Below are positions 40,130 through 48,067 of a stretch of DNA of 64,000 bases, piece after piece. The notes beneath the pieces were generated by a model. The model worked only from the letters and a program-made list of their open reading frames with translations, ran no database searches and was not told the DNA's origin. This stretch comes from Streptomyces sp. 135 (GTDB lineage: Bacteria; Actinomycetota; Actinomycetes; Streptomycetales; Streptomycetaceae): contig NZ_CP075691.1 of assembly GCF_020026305.1 (NCBI RefSeq), positions 5,208,001 through 5,272,000 on the forward strand. Direction: 5' to 3'. The translations under genes were made by a program, and so were the position numbers. The first letter of the stretch is position 1, and the number at the start of each line of letters is the position of its first letter.

Positions 40130-40167
40130 CGATGGGGCGCCCCTCCACCCGGAGGGGCGCCCCATCG
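40130..40167. terminator. Bidirectional terminator between convergent genes
   Basis: A perfect 17-bp stem (CGATGGGGCGCCCCTCC at 40130-40146 with its complement at 40151-40167) has a 4-nt loop. It separates the secreted-protein gene from the convergent PspC gene. The core resembles the bmp1 terminator. Confidence 0.9.
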
Positions 40168-40172
40168 CGTCG

Positions 40173-40373
40173 TCACCAGGCCCGGCGGGCCTTGTCCTCG
40201 GAGGGGAGCAGCACCCACAGGGCTATGTAGAGCAGGAACTGGGGGCCGGGGAGCAGGCAGGAGGCCACGAAGATGACGCGCATCGTGGTCGCGGAGGTGC
40301 CGAAGCGCTGGGCCAGGGAGGCACACACTCCGCCGATCATCCGGCCGTGGGTGGGGCGGGCAAGGGCGGTCAT
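40173..40373 (-). CDS. PspC-domain membrane protein
   Basis: A 66-residue protein with the PspC signature (HGRMIGGVCASLAQRFGTSA, TTMRVIFVASCLLPGPQFLL, YIALWVLLPSED) and one membrane helix. PspC proteins take part in envelope-stress sensing. GGAG-like bases lie upstream of the ATG. The 90-bp gap to the VanZ gene holds its likely promoter. In Streptomyces such short PspC proteins often stand alone, as here. Confidence 0.9.
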   Translation of the reverse strand: MTALARPTHGRMIGGVCASLAQRFGTSATTMRVIFVASCLLPGPQFLLYIALWVLLPSEDKARRAW

Positions 40374-40463
40374 GGCGGGCTCCTTAACGAACCGTGGGGA
40401 GAGGCCTCTGCGTGTGCCTCGATGTCTTCACGCTACGGTTGCCAAGTACCCCAAAGCATCGCT

Positions 40464-41021
40464 CTATGGTGCGATCCCGACCCTGGGAATCGTCGGGGTC
40501 GACCCCTGAGGGGCCTCCTCCCGCAGAAGGGCCGTGACGCGTCGCGGATCATCATGGCGGCGGAGCCTCGCCCTGGCCGCGGGCACCACGGCGACATGCG
40601 CGAGGGCCACCCCGAGGGTGTTCAGGAGCAGCGAGTCGATGTCGACGACCTGCCCGGGCACGCCGGTCTGGAGCAGTTCGATGCCGAGCGAGAGCAGCGC
40701 CCCCGCGGCGACCGTGCGCACCAGGGAACCCCACGGCGAGACGACGAGCCGGCCGCCGGCCAGGGGCAGCAGCACACCGAGCGGGGCGAGCAGCAGCAGG
40801 GCCTCGCCGATCCGGCGGGCCGCCTGGAGGCCGCCGAGCGCCAGATCCGCCTTGATCCCGGCGAGCGGCCGCAGATTCGCGGCGCTCACCCAGGGCACGT
40901 CCAGCGGACGCAGCGTGATCCATCCGACGAGCAGAAGGTGCGCGACGAGGAGGAATCCTCCCGCCGCGCGGAAGCGGATGGCGGCAACGCGGCCGCCCGA
41001 GCCATGACGCACGCCCCTCAA
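40464..41021 (-). CDS. VanZ-family membrane protein
   Basis: A protein of about 185 residues with four to five membrane helices and the VanZ pattern LLLVGWITLRPLDVPWV...LLLLAPLGVLLPLA...LLSLGIELLQ...GQVVDIDSLLLNTLG, where the D-x-D-S-LLLNTLG element is diagnostic. The function is generally unclear (low-level teicoplanin tolerance in VanZ itself). It follows the afsQ lipoprotein gene by 42 bp and may be the last gene of that operon. The start is uncertain (TTG 41021 or GTG 41012). Confidence 0.8.
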   Translation of the reverse strand: MRGVRHGSGGRVAAIRFRAAGGFLLVAHLLLVGWITLRPLDVPWVSAANLRPLAGIKADLALGGLQAARRIGEALLLLAPLGVLLPLAGGRLVVSPWGSLVRTVAAGALLSLGIELLQTGVPGQVVDIDSLLLNTLGVALAHVAVVPAARARLRRHDDPRRVTALLREEAPQGSTPTIPRVGIAP

Positions 41022-41063
41022 GACGTCAGAGGCGGCAGGATCGGTTCCGCGTACCGGCGGCGG

Positions 41064-41675
41064 TTACCGCTCGGGCTTGACGGTCTTGGCGGGCGGCGCC
41101 ACCGTGCCGGGCCGGGAGCGGACCTCCGGGGTGCAGGCGTAGCGCCGCAGGGGGCCGTCCGCGGGGCCGCCCATGATCACCGTGTGGTCCTCCGCGGCCG
41201 CCGCGCTGCCGGCCAGCGTGCAGACGATCTGGGCGAGCGCGAACGCGGACAGCTCCTCCGGCGGCTCACTGAAGCGCAGCGCTTCCTCGGGGTCGCCCTC
41301 GGCGGGACCGGAGACCGTGGTGCCGCCGCGTACGTCCGTGGCGAAGCCCGCGTCCTTCTCGGAGTCCGACGGAGGCGTGGCCAGCTCGTCGAGGAGGGCC
41401 TGCGCGATCGCCACACGGTCGGTGGCCGCCTTCTCCCCGGGGATCCGCACCGTCCGGTCGACCGTCACCAGCTGGGCCGCGCACACCAGGAAGACCTGCG
41501 CCGGCACCCCGCTGCCCGACTGCGAGGCGATGCTGGAGCCCGACATGACGCACGGCACCCGCGACGGCGCGGGCCCGAAGTCCGTCGGCACCTCCGTCGA
41601 CCTGATCCCGCACCCGGCGAGCGCGGCCGCCAGCAGGACGGCGGCCACCGCGGCACGCATCCGTCGCCCGTTCAC
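41064..41675 (-). CDS. AfsQ-operon lipoprotein
   Basis: A 203-residue exported lipoprotein (signal RMRAAVAAVLLAAALAGCGI, lipobox LAGC). The mature part resembles the GerMN/LpqB type (VPAQVFLVCAAQLVTVDRTV, AIAQALLDELATPPSDSEKD, ELSAFALAQIVCTL). Its ATG overlaps the afsQ2 stop by 4 bp, so it is coupled to the sensor kinase. This conserved partner in afsQ operons probably acts near AfsQ2 outside the membrane, possibly as a signal modulator; no activity is proven that I know of. Confidence 0.88.
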   Translation of the reverse strand: MNGRRMRAAVAAVLLAAALAGCGIRSTEVPTDFGPAPSRVPCVMSGSSIASQSGSGVPAQVFLVCAAQLVTVDRTVRIPGEKAATDRVAIAQALLDELATPPSDSEKDAGFATDVRGGTTVSGPAEGDPEEALRFSEPPEELSAFALAQIVCTLAGSAAAAEDHTVIMGGPADGPLRRYACTPEVRSRPGTVAPPAKTVKPER

Positions 41676-43258
41676 GCCTGGCCTCCCTCGGTGCAGCCGA
41701 CGGCGTCATCGCTGTCATGGCCCCCGCCGCCGTCACCCTCACCGTCGCCGTCGCTCTCGCACGGCAGCCACAGCGTGAAGACGGCGCCGCCGTCGGGGCA
41801 GTTGGCGGCGGTGATCCCGCCGCCGTGGATGTGCGCGTTCTCCAGGGCGATGGAGAGCCCGAGCCCGCTGCCCTCGGACCGCGGCCGGGACGCGCTCGCC
41901 TTGTAGAAGCGGTCGAAGACGTGCGGCAGGACGTCCTCCGGGATGCCGGGTCCGTGATCGCGTACGGCGATGACGAGCCGGGCGTCCGCCAGGCGCACGG
42001 AGACCTCCACCGGGGAGCCGCCGTGCTTGAGGGCGTTGCCGATGAGGTTGGCCAGGATGACGTCGAGGCGGCGCGGGTCGAGGCGGGCGGTGATGCCGCG
42101 CTCGGCGTCCAGCTCGACCGCGTCCAGCCAGGCCCGCGCGTCGATGCACGCCGTGATCTGGTCGGCGATGTCCACGTCGTCCAGGACGAGGCGCGCGGTG
42201 CCCGCGTCGAAGCGGGTGACCTCCATGAGGTTCTCCACGAGGTCGTTGAGGCGCCGCGTCTCGCTCACCACGAGCCGGACGGCCGGCTCGATCATCGGGT
42301 CGACGGAACCGGTCTCCGCGTCGAGCTCCTCCTCCAGGACCTCGGTCACCGCGGTGATCGCGGTCAGCGGCGTACGCAGCTCGTGCGACATGTCGGCGAC
42401 GAAGCGCCGGGACGCCTCGTCGCGGGCGCTCATGTCGGCGACCTTCTTCTCCAGGTTCTCGGCGGTCCTGTTGAACGTCCGCGAGAGATCGGCGAGTTCG
42501 TCGGTGCCGGAGACGCGCAGCCGGGTGTCGAGCTTGCCCTCACCGAGCCTGCGCGCGGCGACGCCGAGCCGGTGCACGGGTTTGAGCACGGTCGTGGCCG
42601 CGGCCTGCGCGAGCAGCGCCGAGCCGATCAGCGCCAGGGCCGTGGCGATGGCGAGGGACCAGCCCAGCGAGCTGAGGTCCTTGGCCTCGGGCTCCAGCGA
42701 CTTCAGCATGTAGCCGGTCGGGCCGCCGCCGATCACCGTGGCGCCACCGATCAGGTAGGGGGTGCCGTGGTCCACGGTCCGCTGCCAGTACAGGTGGTGG
42801 GCGGCGTCGTTGCCGGAGGTGAGCGGCTGCTTCTTGAGCACGGCCTTCTGGAGCGCGTCCGGCACCTCGGCGAGGGTGAACGCGTCCAGGTCGGAGTAGC
42901 CGACGATCCGGCCGCCGTCCTTCTTCTCGGCGACCAGGAGCACGCTGTAGCGCTGGCTGCTGTTCGCCATCTGCCCGGCGGCCGCCTGGAGTTCCTCCTG
43001 CGACGGGTTGGGCCGCAGCGCGCCCACCCGGGTCTGCATCTGCTGGCGGAAGTCCTTGAGCGCCGCGTCCTGGGCGCGCGTCAGCACGGCCTCGCGGTTG
43101 AGCCAGTACGCGATGCCGGACGCGGAGACGGCGGCGGTGAGCGCCACCAGGCCGAACACCACGACGAGCCGCAGCCGCAGGCTCGTGAAGCGCAGCCCGG
43201 CCAGGGCGGCCTTGCGTGCCGCGGGCAGGCCGCGGAGCTTGTCGTGCGCTTTGGTCAC
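41672..43258 (-). CDS. afsQ2: AfsQ2 sensor histidine kinase
   Basis: A 528-residue membrane sensor. Two helices (around 30-52 and 200-222) flank an extracytoplasmic sensing part, followed by a HAMP linker (KPVHRLGVAARRLGEGKLDT), HisKA (FVADMSHELRTPLTAITAVT, with the phosphorylated His) and HATPase (NLIGNALKHGGSPVEV, AVRDHGPGIPEDVL, SEGSGLGLSIALENAHIHGG). In S. coelicolor AfsQ1/Q2 links nitrogen (glutamate) supply to antibiotic production. Its start overlaps the afsQ1 stop by 4 bp. A Gly/Asp/Glu-rich tail follows. Confidence 0.95.
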   Translation of the reverse strand: MTKAHDKLRGLPAARKAALAGLRFTSLRLRLVVVFGLVALTAAVSASGIAYWLNREAVLTRAQDAALKDFRQQMQTRVGALRPNPSQEELQAAAGQMANSSQRYSVLLVAEKKDGGRIVGYSDLDAFTLAEVPDALQKAVLKKQPLTSGNDAAHHLYWQRTVDHGTPYLIGGATVIGGGPTGYMLKSLEPEAKDLSSLGWSLAIATALALIGSALLAQAAATTVLKPVHRLGVAARRLGEGKLDTRLRVSGTDELADLSRTFNRTAENLEKKVADMSARDEASRRFVADMSHELRTPLTAITAVTEVLEEELDAETGSVDPMIEPAVRLVVSETRRLNDLVENLMEVTRFDAGTARLVLDDVDIADQITACIDARAWLDAVELDAERGITARLDPRRLDVILANLIGNALKHGGSPVEVSVRLADARLVIAVRDHGPGIPEDVLPHVFDRFYKASASRPRSEGSGLGLSIALENAHIHGGGITAANCPDGGAVFTLWLPCESDGDGEGDGGGGHDSDDAVGCTEGGQA

Positions 43259-43941
43259 TGAGGGGTGTCCAGCCGGTATCCGACCCCGCGCACCGTGCGG
43301 ATCAGCGTGGGCGACGAGGGGACGTCCTCGACCTTGGCGCGCAGCCGCTGCACGCAGGCGTCGACGAGCCGCGAGTCACCGAGGTAGTCGTGCTCCCACA
43401 CCAGACGCAGCAACTGCTGCCGCGACAGGGCCTGTCCGGGCCTGCGGCTCAGCTCCAGGAGCAGCCGCAGCTCGGTCGGGGTGAGCTGGAGGTCCTCGCC
43501 GTTCTTCGTCACGGTCATCGCGGCCCGGTCGATGACGAGCGAACCGAACGTCGCCGCGTCATTGGCCTCCCGCTCCCCGCGCCGCAGCACGGCCCGGATC
43601 CGGGCGTCGAGGACCCGCCCCTGCACGGGCTTGACCACATAGTCGTCGGCGCCGGACTCCAGGCCCACCACCACGTCGATGTCGTCGCTGCGCGCGGTGA
43701 GCAGAATGATCGGCAGCTGGTCGGTGCGCCGGATGCGACGGCACACCTCGAACCCGTCGATGCCCGGCAGCATCACATCCAGCACGATCAGGTCGGGCCG
43801 CTGCTCACCGAGCAGTTTCAGACCGTCCTCGCCGGTGGCAGCAGTGGCCACCCGGTGCCCCTGGCGCGTCAGCGAAAGCTCCAGGGCCGTCCGGATGGCG
43901 TCGTCGTCCTCGATCAGCAACAGGGAAGGCACGGACGTCAT
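43255..43941 (-). CDS. afsQ1: AfsQ1 response regulator (OmpR/PhoB class)
   Basis: A protein of 225-228 residues. The receiver domain has the acidic patch LLLIEDDDAIRTAL and the phosphorylated Asp in DLIVLDVMLPGIDGFEV (Asp55 from the ATG at 43941, Asp52 from the GTG at 43932, the latter matching the published numbering). A C-terminal winged helix follows (LQLTPTELRLLLELSRRPGQ, VRGVGYRLDTPQ). It is the first gene of afsQ1-afsQ2-lipoprotein and is divergent from sigQ. The known AfsQ1 box lies in the gap between them, so it controls sigQ and probably itself. Confidence 0.96.
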   Translation of the reverse strand: MTSVPSLLLIEDDDAIRTALELSLTRQGHRVATAATGEDGLKLLGEQRPDLIVLDVMLPGIDGFEVCRRIRRTDQLPIILLTARSDDIDVVVGLESGADDYVVKPVQGRVLDARIRAVLRRGEREANDAATFGSLVIDRAAMTVTKNGEDLQLTPTELRLLLELSRRPGQALSRQQLLRLVWEHDYLGDSRLVDACVQRLRAKVEDVPSSPTLIRTVRGVGYRLDTPQ

Positions 43942-44023
43942 TCTGTCCCATGCTCGGCCCCAGTTCGACTGCTGGACCGCTCCCACACCGCACCCTCACG
44001 CGCGAAAGGGGCGCCGAACCCCT

Positions 44024-44039
44024 GTGACAGGCCTGTGAC
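44024..44039. promoter_or_regulatory. AfsQ1 binding box
   Basis: GTGAC-AGGCCT-GTGAC (44024-44039) fits exactly the published AfsQ1 consensus GTnAC-n6-GTnAC. It lies in the afsQ1/sigQ gap, 107 bp before the sigQ ATG and 83 bp from afsQ1. Confidence 0.88.
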
Positions 44040-44145
44040 AGTCGGCGGACACCGTCATGAAGTGGGTCCGGCAGAGTTCTGGTCACACGCAAGAAGCACG
44101 GAACCAAGACGGAACAAGCCGGACTCCACCGACGGGGGGCGCGAG

Positions 44146-44886
44146 ATGAACACGCTGCACAGCACCAGCTCAAGCGCAGTTGTCACGCGTCTCCACGATG
44201 TCGGGCGGGGCTCTGAGAAGTCCGGTGCCGTGAGCGGGCGGGGGTGCGCTCGCGGCATCGGGCGTCAGCACACCGCGTACATGACGGTGGTTGACGCGCC
44301 GCACGGGGGAAGCGCGTACAGGGAGGGCTCGGGGGAGCGGAAGACCTTCTCGGAGACGGTGAACGCCGAAGCGGCGTTCACCGCCTACGTCCAGGAACGC
44401 CGCGCCTCTCTGTACGCAACGGCCTACCACCTGACCGGCGACCGCTTCGAGGCCGAGGACCTGCTGCAGAGCGCCCTCTTCTCGACGTACCGCGCCTGGG
44501 ACAGGATCAGCGACAAGGCGGCGGTCGGGGGCTACCTCCGTCGCACCATGACCAATCTGCACATCAGCGCGTGGCGCCGCCGCAAGCTGAACGAGTACCC
44601 GACCGAGGAGCTGCCGGAGACGGTGGGCGACACGGACGCGATGCGCGGCACGGAGCTGCGCGCGGTCCTGTGGCAGGCCCTGGCCCGGCTGCCCGAACTC
44701 CAGCGCACGATGCTGGTCCTTCGCTACTACGAGGGCCGCACCGACCCGGAGATCGCGGACATCCTCGACATCAGCGTGGGCACGGTGAAGTCCAGCATCT
44801 GGCGGTCGCTCCGCCGGCTGCGCGAGGACGAGGTCCTCAGCTTCGGCCGTGACCAGGAGGAATCCTTCGGCGAGTTGGTCGCCTGA
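44146..44886 (+). CDS. sigQ: ECF sigma factor SigQ
   Basis: An extracytoplasmic-function sigma factor of about 246 residues. Region 2 is AYVQERRASLYATAYHLTGD, RFEAEDLLQSALFSTYRAWD; region 4 is LARLPELQRTMLVLRYYEGR, IADILDISVGTVKSSIWRSL. A 70-residue Ser/Gly/Arg-rich leader precedes region 2. SigQ is the third member of the AfsQ system; in S. coelicolor it opposes AfsQ1/Q2 action on antibiotic production. The AfsQ1 box upstream indicates direct activation. The ATG at 44146 follows GGGGGC. Its anti-sigma partner is not evident here. Confidence 0.94.
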   Translation: MNTLHSTSSSAVVTRLHDVGRGSEKSGAVSGRGCARGIGRQHTAYMTVVDAPHGGSAYREGSGERKTFSETVNAEAAFTAYVQERRASLYATAYHLTGDRFEAEDLLQSALFSTYRAWDRISDKAAVGGYLRRTMTNLHISAWRRRKLNEYPTEELPETVGDTDAMRGTELRAVLWQALARLPELQRTMLVLRYYEGRTDPEIADILDISVGTVKSSIWRSLRRLREDEVLSFGRDQEESFGELVA

Positions 44887-44955
44887 GGATCGGGGGGAAC
44901 ACGGGGGCCGTCGCTCCGGGGGGACGCGGCGGAAGCACGGGGGAAACAAGTGGCG

Positions 44956-44986
44956 GGACCGGAAGGCCGGGGGGTCTTTCCGGTCC
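44956..44986. terminator. Terminator between sigQ and udk
   Basis: GGACCGGAA (44956-44964) pairs with TTCCGGTCC (44978-44986), and TTCTGCTT follows. It lies between convergent genes and may act in both directions. Confidence 0.7.
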
Positions 44987-45013
44987 TTCTGCTTGTCCGG
45001 CTCGTCCGGCCCC

Positions 45014-45652
45014 TCAGAGGACGTCGGCGCGTGCCGCGACGCAGCGGCCCGCCGCGGCGGCGGCGACCCGCCCGAGCGCCTCGTCCTTGCCGCAGGGGTG
45101 CGCCCCGAGTGCGACCTGCCGGGCCACGATCGCGCGCTCGGCGCGCATGAGCCGCCATCCCCTGCGCAGGAGGAACGGCACGGACTTGCGGCCTTCCCGC
45201 AGATCCCGCAGCAGCCGCCGCCGGAACGTGGTGGAGGGCCGCCCCCGCAGGCAGATCGCGTCGGCGAGCACACCGGCCCGCCGGCACCGCTCCACGATGT
45301 CCGCGGCGAAGATGCCCTCCGCGATGAACAGGGGCGTGCGCTCGATGTCGAGCGTCCCCTGCCCGACGCGCGCGCTGGTCGCGATGTCGTACACCGGGAC
45401 GCGCGTACGCCCCGTGCGGCACAGCTCCTCGATGGCGGCGACGGCGACGTCGGCGTCCCACGAGGCGGGGGAGTCCCAGTCGATGTCCGAACTGCCCGGG
45501 ACCTGCGGCAGCGTGGGGTCGCCGGCTTCCTTGTAGAAGTCGTCCAGGCACAGCACGGGCAGCCCGGCGCGGGCGGCGAAGGACGACTTGCCCGAGCCGG
45601 AAGGGCCGCAGAGCAGCACGACGCGGGTGGGTATCGGGGGATGAGAGCTCAC
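45014..45652 (-). CDS. udk: Uridine kinase-like P-loop kinase
   Basis: A protein of about 212 residues that would phosphorylate uridine/cytidine with ATP or GTP. Walker A is VVLLCGPSGSGKSSFAARAG. The substrate loop LDDFYKEAGDPTLP and IDWDSPASWDADVAVAAIEE (base/ribose site) plus YDIATSAR and IFAADIVERCRR are all uridine-kinase marks. I chose the GTG at 45652 (start SSHPPIPTRVVLL); an in-frame GTG at 45682 would add 10 residues. It lies 95 bp after the second aldehyde dehydrogenase gene, with a hairpin between, so it may be partly or separately transcribed. It gives a salvage route beside the catabolic genes. Confidence 0.88.
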   Translation of the reverse strand: MSSHPPIPTRVVLLCGPSGSGKSSFAARAGLPVLCLDDFYKEAGDPTLPQVPGSSDIDWDSPASWDADVAVAAIEELCRTGRTRVPVYDIATSARVGQGTLDIERTPLFIAEGIFAADIVERCRRAGVLADAICLRGRPSTTFRRRLLRDLREGRKSVPFLLRRGWRLMRAERAIVARQVALGAHPCGKDEALGRVAAAAAGRCVAARADVL

Positions 45653-45685
45653 GAGAGAACAGTGTGCGGCATCGCGCCGCACGGG

Positions 45686-45723
45686 GAAGCCCCGGTCTCC
45701 TGGACGGAGGAGGCCGGGGCTTC
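45686..45723. terminator. Hairpin between aldehyde dehydrogenase 2 and udk
   Basis: GAAGCCCCGG (45686-45695) pairs with CCGGGGCTTC (45714-45723), with an inner CTCC/GGAG stem. It would end or attenuate the deoC operon before udk. Confidence 0.8.
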
Positions 45724-45747
45724 GGTGCGGCGGGCGGCTGCGGGCGG

Positions 45748-46632
45748 CTAGTAGGCCGAGCCGGAGGCGCCCAGGGAGCCCGTGGGGTGCCAGACCGTCT
45801 TGGTCTCCAGGAAGGCCGTCAGGCGGCTCGTGCCGGGGTCGGCGCCGAAATCCACAGGCTGTGGACGCAGGACGCGCTTCAGGTTGTCGGCGGCCGCGAT
45901 CTCCAGGTCGCGCGCGAGGTCCGCGTCCGCGCCCGTAAGGTCGATGGCGTTGACGTCCTGGTGCGCGGCGAGCGGGGCCGCGATCTCGGCCGTCCTGCCG
46001 GTGAGGACGTTGACCACACCGCCGGGCACGTCGGAGGTCGCGAGGACCTCGCCCAGCGAGAGCGCCGGGAGCGGGGCCTTCTCGGAGGCGACGACGACGG
46101 CCGTGTTGCCCGTCGCGATCACCGGGGCGAGCACCGAGACCAGGCCCAGGAACGACGACTCCTGGGGCGCGAGCACCGCGACGACGCCCGTCGGCTCCGG
46201 CGTCGAGAGGTTGAGGAACGGGCCCGCGACCGGGTTCGCCCCGCCCGCGAGCTGGCCGATCTTGTCGGTCCAGCCCGCGTACCAGACCCAGCGGTCGATC
46301 GCCGCGTCCACCACGGCGGCGGCCTTGGACTTCGACAGGCCCTCGGCGTCCGCGACCTCGCGCACGAACTGGTCGCGGCGGCCCTCCAGCATCTCGGCGA
46401 TGCGGTAGAGGACCTGGCCGCGGTTGTACGCGGTCGCGCCCGACCAGCCGCCGAACGCCTTGCGCGCCGCCACGACGGCGTCACGCGCGTCCTTGCGGGA
46501 CGACAGCGGCGCGTTCGCCAGCCACTTGCCCTTTGCGTCGGTCACTTCGTACACCCGGCCGCTCTCGGAACGCGGGAACTTCCCGCCGACGTACAGCTTG
46601 TAGGTCTTCAGGACCGTGAGTCGGTCAGACAT
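45748..46632 (-). CDS. Truncated, Cys-free aldehyde-dehydrogenase-like subunit (ALDH16 C-domain-like)
   Basis: A 294-residue protein equal to the NAD-binding half of aldehyde dehydrogenases (KLYVGGKFPRSESGRVYEV, FGGWSGATAYNRGQVLYRIA, VVAVLAPQESSFLGLVSVLA, VPGGVVNVLTGR). It has no cysteine at all and lacks the catalytic and C-terminal parts. Nothing downstream could restore them, since a hairpin follows at once. It overlaps the complete dehydrogenase gene by 8 bp. In ALDH16 enzymes a full ALDH domain is followed by just such an inactive truncated domain in one chain. I infer a non-catalytic partner of the upstream enzyme. Confidence 0.82.
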   Translation of the reverse strand: MSDRLTVLKTYKLYVGGKFPRSESGRVYEVTDAKGKWLANAPLSSRKDARDAVVAARKAFGGWSGATAYNRGQVLYRIAEMLEGRRDQFVREVADAEGLSKSKAAAVVDAAIDRWVWYAGWTDKIGQLAGGANPVAGPFLNLSTPEPTGVVAVLAPQESSFLGLVSVLAPVIATGNTAVVVASEKAPLPALSLGEVLATSDVPGGVVNVLTGRTAEIAAPLAAHQDVNAIDLTGADADLARDLEIAAADNLKRVLRPQPVDFGADPGTSRLTAFLETKTVWHPTGSLGASGSAY

Positions 46633-48064
46633 CGAGGTACGCCTCCAGTCCGTGACGGCCGCCCTCGCGGCCGTAACCCGACTCCTTGTAGCCGCCGAAC
46701 GGCGAGGTCGGGTCGAACTTGTTGAATGTGTTGGCCCAGACGACGCCCGCCCGGAGCTTGTTCGCGACCGCGAGGATGCGCGAGCCCTTCTCCGTCCAGA
46801 TGCCGGCGGAGAGCCCGTACTGCGTGTTGTTGGCCTTGGCCACGGCCTCGTCCGGCGTGCGGAAGGTCAGCACCGAGAGCACCGGGCCGAAGATCTCGTC
46901 GCGGGCGACGGTGTGCGCCTGCGTGACGTTCGTGAAGAGCGTCGGCGCGAACCAGTAGCCCGACGTGGGCAGTTCGCACGCCGGCGACCAGCGCTCGGCG
47001 CCCTCCGCCTCGCCGGTGTCGGCGAGCGCGGTGATGCGGGCCAGCTGCTCGGCGGAGTTGATGGCGCCGATGTCGGTGTTCTTGTCGAGCGGGTCGCCGA
47101 GGCGCAGGGTCGACAGGCGCCGCTTCAGCGAGTCGAGCAGCTCCTCCTGGACCGACTCCTGTACGAGGAGACGCGAACCGGCGCAGCAGACCTGGCCCTG
47201 GTTGAAGAAGATGCCGGTGACGATGCCCTCGACGGCCTGGTCGATGGGGGCGTCGTCGAAGACGATGTTCGCGCCCTTGCCGCCCAGTTCGAGGGTGACC
47301 TTCTTGTCCGTGCCCGCGACCTGGCGGGCGATCTCCTTGCCGACGGCCGTGGAGCCGGTGAAGGCGACCTTGTTCACGTCGGGGTGGGAGGTCAGGGCCG
47401 CGCCCGCGTCGCCGTAGCCGGGAAGGATGTTGACGACGCCCTTGGGCAGGCCCGCCTGACGGCAGATGTCCGCGAAGAACAGGGCGGACAGCGGGGTGGT
47501 CTCGGCGGGCTTAAGGACGACCGTGTTGCCGGTCGCGAGGGCCGGGGCGATCTTCCAGGCCAGCATAAGGAGCGGGAAGTTCCAGGGGATGACCTGGCCC
47601 GCGACGCCGAGGGGCGCGGGGTTCGGGCCGTACCCCGCGTGGTCGAGCTTGTCGGCCCAGCCCGCGTAGTAGAAGAAGTGCGCGGCGACCAGGGGGAGGT
47701 CGGCGTCGCGGGTCTCCTTGATCGGCTTGCCGTTGTCCAGCGTCTCCAGGACGGCCAGCTCGCGGCTGCGCTCCTGGATGATGCGGGCGATGCGGAAGAG
47801 GTACTTGGCGCGCTCGGCGCCCGGCAGCGCCGACCACTTCTCGAAGGCCTTGCGGGCGGCCTTCACCGCGCGGTCGACGTCCTCGGAGCCGGCCCGCGCG
47901 ACCTCGGAGAGGACCTCCTCGGTGGACGGGGAGACCGTCTTGAAGACCTTGCCGTCGGCGGCCTCGGTGAACTCGCCGTCGATGAACAGGCCGTACGACG
48001 GGGCGATGTCGACGACCGAGCGGGACTCGGGCGCGGGTGCGTACTCGAAAGGAGTGGAGGTCAT
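46625..48064 (-). CDS. NAD(P)-dependent aldehyde dehydrogenase
   Basis: A 479-residue complete ALDH. NAD-binding IPWNFPLLMLAWKIAPALA, the Lys in NTVVLKPAETTPLSA, catalytic Glu in TLELGGKGANIVFDDAP and nucleophile Cys in FFNQGQVCCAGSRLLV are all present, with DEIFGPVLSVLTF and SPFGGYKESGYGREGG in the oligomerisation part. It is 3 bp after deoC and co-directional, so it probably oxidises the acetaldehyde released by deoxyribose-phosphate aldolase to acetate. The Cys-free partner follows and overlaps. Substrate is inferred from context. Confidence 0.92.
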   Translation of the reverse strand: MTSTPFEYAPAPESRSVVDIAPSYGLFIDGEFTEAADGKVFKTVSPSTEEVLSEVARAGSEDVDRAVKAARKAFEKWSALPGAERAKYLFRIARIIQERSRELAVLETLDNGKPIKETRDADLPLVAAHFFYYAGWADKLDHAGYGPNPAPLGVAGQVIPWNFPLLMLAWKIAPALATGNTVVLKPAETTPLSALFFADICRQAGLPKGVVNILPGYGDAGAALTSHPDVNKVAFTGSTAVGKEIARQVAGTDKKVTLELGGKGANIVFDDAPIDQAVEGIVTGIFFNQGQVCCAGSRLLVQESVQEELLDSLKRRLSTLRLGDPLDKNTDIGAINSAEQLARITALADTGEAEGAERWSPACELPTSGYWFAPTLFTNVTQAHTVARDEIFGPVLSVLTFRTPDEAVAKANNTQYGLSAGIWTEKGSRILAVANKLRAGVVWANTFNKFDPTSPFGGYKESGYGREGGRHGLEAYLDV

Positions 48065-48067
48065 GGG

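Noticed and set aside
45748..46632. Short aldehyde dehydrogenase as a recent frameshift pseudogene
   Set aside because: No catalytic-domain remnant exists in any frame before the next gene; only a hairpin follows. The stop follows a smooth C-terminus.
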